A stretch of 5,759 nt of DNA, from the NCBI GenBank assembly GCA_013360985.1, contig JABWAM010000161.1:1-5759 (forward strand), written 5' to 3'. Below, in pieces: positions 4,875 to 5,759 of the stretch; the stretch's first letter is position 1, and every line of letters starts with the position of its first letter. The translations under genes and the position numbers were made by a program. Source of the stretch: Verrucomicrobiia bacterium (GTDB taxonomy: Bacteria; Verrucomicrobiota; Verrucomicrobiia; JABWAM01). The notes under the pieces were generated by a model. The model worked only from the letters and a program-made list of their open reading frames with translations. It was not told the DNA's origin and did no database searches.

Positions 4875-5615
4875 ATGAGCAACGACCCCTCGCTGCGCGG
4901 ACGGAACCGTTGGGCATGGATCCTCGGCGTGTTTCTGCTTCTCTCGGCGCTTGTGCTTTCGGGGCCGCTCGGGGATCTGGCCCGATCGCGTCAGAAGCTG
5001 ACGGTGCGCGGATTCGCGGAGCGCCAGATCACCTCGGATTTCATCGTGTGGCACGCCAACCTGACTGCGCGGGCGAAGACGGCGAAGGACGCCTTTGCGA
5101 AGCTGCAGGCCGACGAGACGCGCCTCCGCGCCGGATTGATCCGCGAAGGGGTTGCCGCCGACCTACTCAAAGTGACTTCCACCTGCGTCACCCCCGTCTT
5201 CAAAACCGACGAGCGCGGAATGTCGACCTCCGAAATCCTGGGCTATACGATTGCCCGCGATTTCCAGGTGGCGACCGCGGAGGTTGGGCTGGCGCCGAAG
5301 TTCGCGTCGGCCACCGAAACCCTGCTGCGGGACGGTCTGGAGTTGAATCCTTCGGCGCCGGAATTTTACTGTCAAAAACTGAAGGATCTGCGCGCGGATT
5401 TGCTCGGCGACGCGGTGCGCGACGCGCAAAAGCGCGCGGAAACGATCGCGAAACAGGCGGGCCGCACCGTGGGCGCCCTTCGCTCCGTGCAACAAGGGGT
5501 TTTTCAGATCACCCCCATCTATTCCAATGAGATCTCCGCGATGGGCGAACTCGACACCACCTCCCGGGAGAAGAGCATCAAAGCGGTGATCACCGCCGAG
5601 TTCGGGCTCAAGTGA
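4875..5615 (+). CDS. SIMPL-domain (DUF541) membrane-anchored periplasmic protein
   Basis: A 246-residue protein starting MSNDPSLRGRNRWAWILGVF. One hydrophobic segment (about 13-32) after a positively charged start forms an uncleaved signal anchor, putting the rest outside the cytoplasmic membrane. Residues ~41-246 are a SIMPL domain: KLTVRGFAERQITSDFIVWH (41-60), a helical stretch to ~93, GYTIARDFQV (123-132), then the conserved LGDAVRDAQKRAETIAKQAG (187-206) and KAVITAEFGL at the end. The family is widespread in bacterial envelopes; its biochemical function is generally unknown, though some members oligomerise or affect stress resistance. The frame is open far upstream, but that part is a shadow of the AraC-family gene. 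The ATG at 4875 gives the expected anchor, without a clear ribosome site. It follows the regulator by 50 bases on the same strand and may be read through from it. Confidence 0.9.
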   Translation: MSNDPSLRGRNRWAWILGVFLLLSALVLSGPLGDLARSRQKLTVRGFAERQITSDFIVWHANLTARAKTAKDAFAKLQADETRLRAGLIREGVAADLLKVTSTCVTPVFKTDERGMSTSEILGYTIARDFQVATAEVGLAPKFASATETLLRDGLELNPSAPEFYCQKLKDLRADLLGDAVRDAQKRAETIAKQAGRTVGALRSVQQGVFQITPIYSNEISAMGELDTTSREKSIKAVITAEFGLK

Positions 5616-5651
5616 GGCGCCCGTTTCCCACCCTGGAATCCACCAAGGAAA

Positions 5652-5683
5652 CCGGCGAGAAACGAACGCCGTCGTTTCGCTGG
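5652..5683 (+). terminator. Hairpin downstream of the SIMPL gene, possible terminator
   Basis: CCGGC-GA-GAAACGA (5652-5665) pairs with TCGTTTC-GCTGG (5672-5683) around the six-base loop ACGCCG, with a GA bulge and one G-U pair. It begins 36 bases after the SIMPL stop codon. No T-run follows on either side, so intrinsic termination is uncertain; it could instead be a transcript-stabilising hairpin. The remaining bases to 5759 are G/C-rich purine-biased sequence with no supported gene. Confidence 0.4.
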
Positions 5684-5759
5684 CCCGCGCGACGTCGACG
5701 TCAGGCGGGCGAGGGCGCGGGCGAAGGGGCGCGGCGCGTCTCGGGCGAGCCCACCTTGA

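Noticed and set aside
5690..5759. Possible start or end of another gene at the right edge
   Set aside because: Frames are open only because of the GC-rich purine-biased composition; nothing recognisable in about 50 codons.

Overview
The window is GC-rich and bacterial. It carries a fluoride-response locus, several broken genes and mobile-element relics, and a short run of intact metabolic and regulatory genes. The lineage cannot be fixed from sequence alone. A URO-D-like methyltransferase-fold gene divergent from an AraC/ChbR-like regulator, a SIMPL protein and interspersed short repeats would fit a Verrucomicrobiota/PVC-type genome, but this is a weak guess.

Layout. Positions 1-367 (minus strand) hold a chimera of two broken genes: the first ~55 codons of an iron-containing alcohol dehydrogenase run into an internal piece of a type I restriction specificity subunit (HsdS). 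The HsdS piece carries a stop codon and a one-base frameshift and leaves the window at base 1. From 428 to 1643 (minus strand) lies the best-defined unit: a fluoride riboswitch, the fluoride channel fluC (crcB), a DUF190 protein one base downstream, and an antibiotic-biosynthesis-monooxygenase (LsrG/YgiN-like) gene. The ADH remnant follows in the same orientation. The riboswitch appears to control translation: the pseudoknot strand that forms with fluoride bound can otherwise pair with the fluC Shine-Dalgarno.

From about 1730 to 2089 lies wreckage: an internally deleted, frameshifted IS630-family transposase relic (plus strand) abutting a truncated small Cys-rich protein (minus strand). From 2201 to 3484, two near-identical ~45 bp repeats in opposite orientation flank a complete URO-D/MtaA-like gene (minus strand, 2269-3369). 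The 510 bp between that gene and the AraC-family regulator (plus strand, 3880-4824) contains no gene; it holds one repeat copy and a related, degenerate unit. A membrane-anchored SIMPL-domain protein (4875-5615) follows the regulator, then a hairpin that may end transcription.

Functionally, the fluC unit is a fluoride detoxification cassette. The regulator is divergent from the URO-D-like gene and is its obvious candidate controller, but no operator could be identified. No tRNA, rRNA or CRISPR array was seen.
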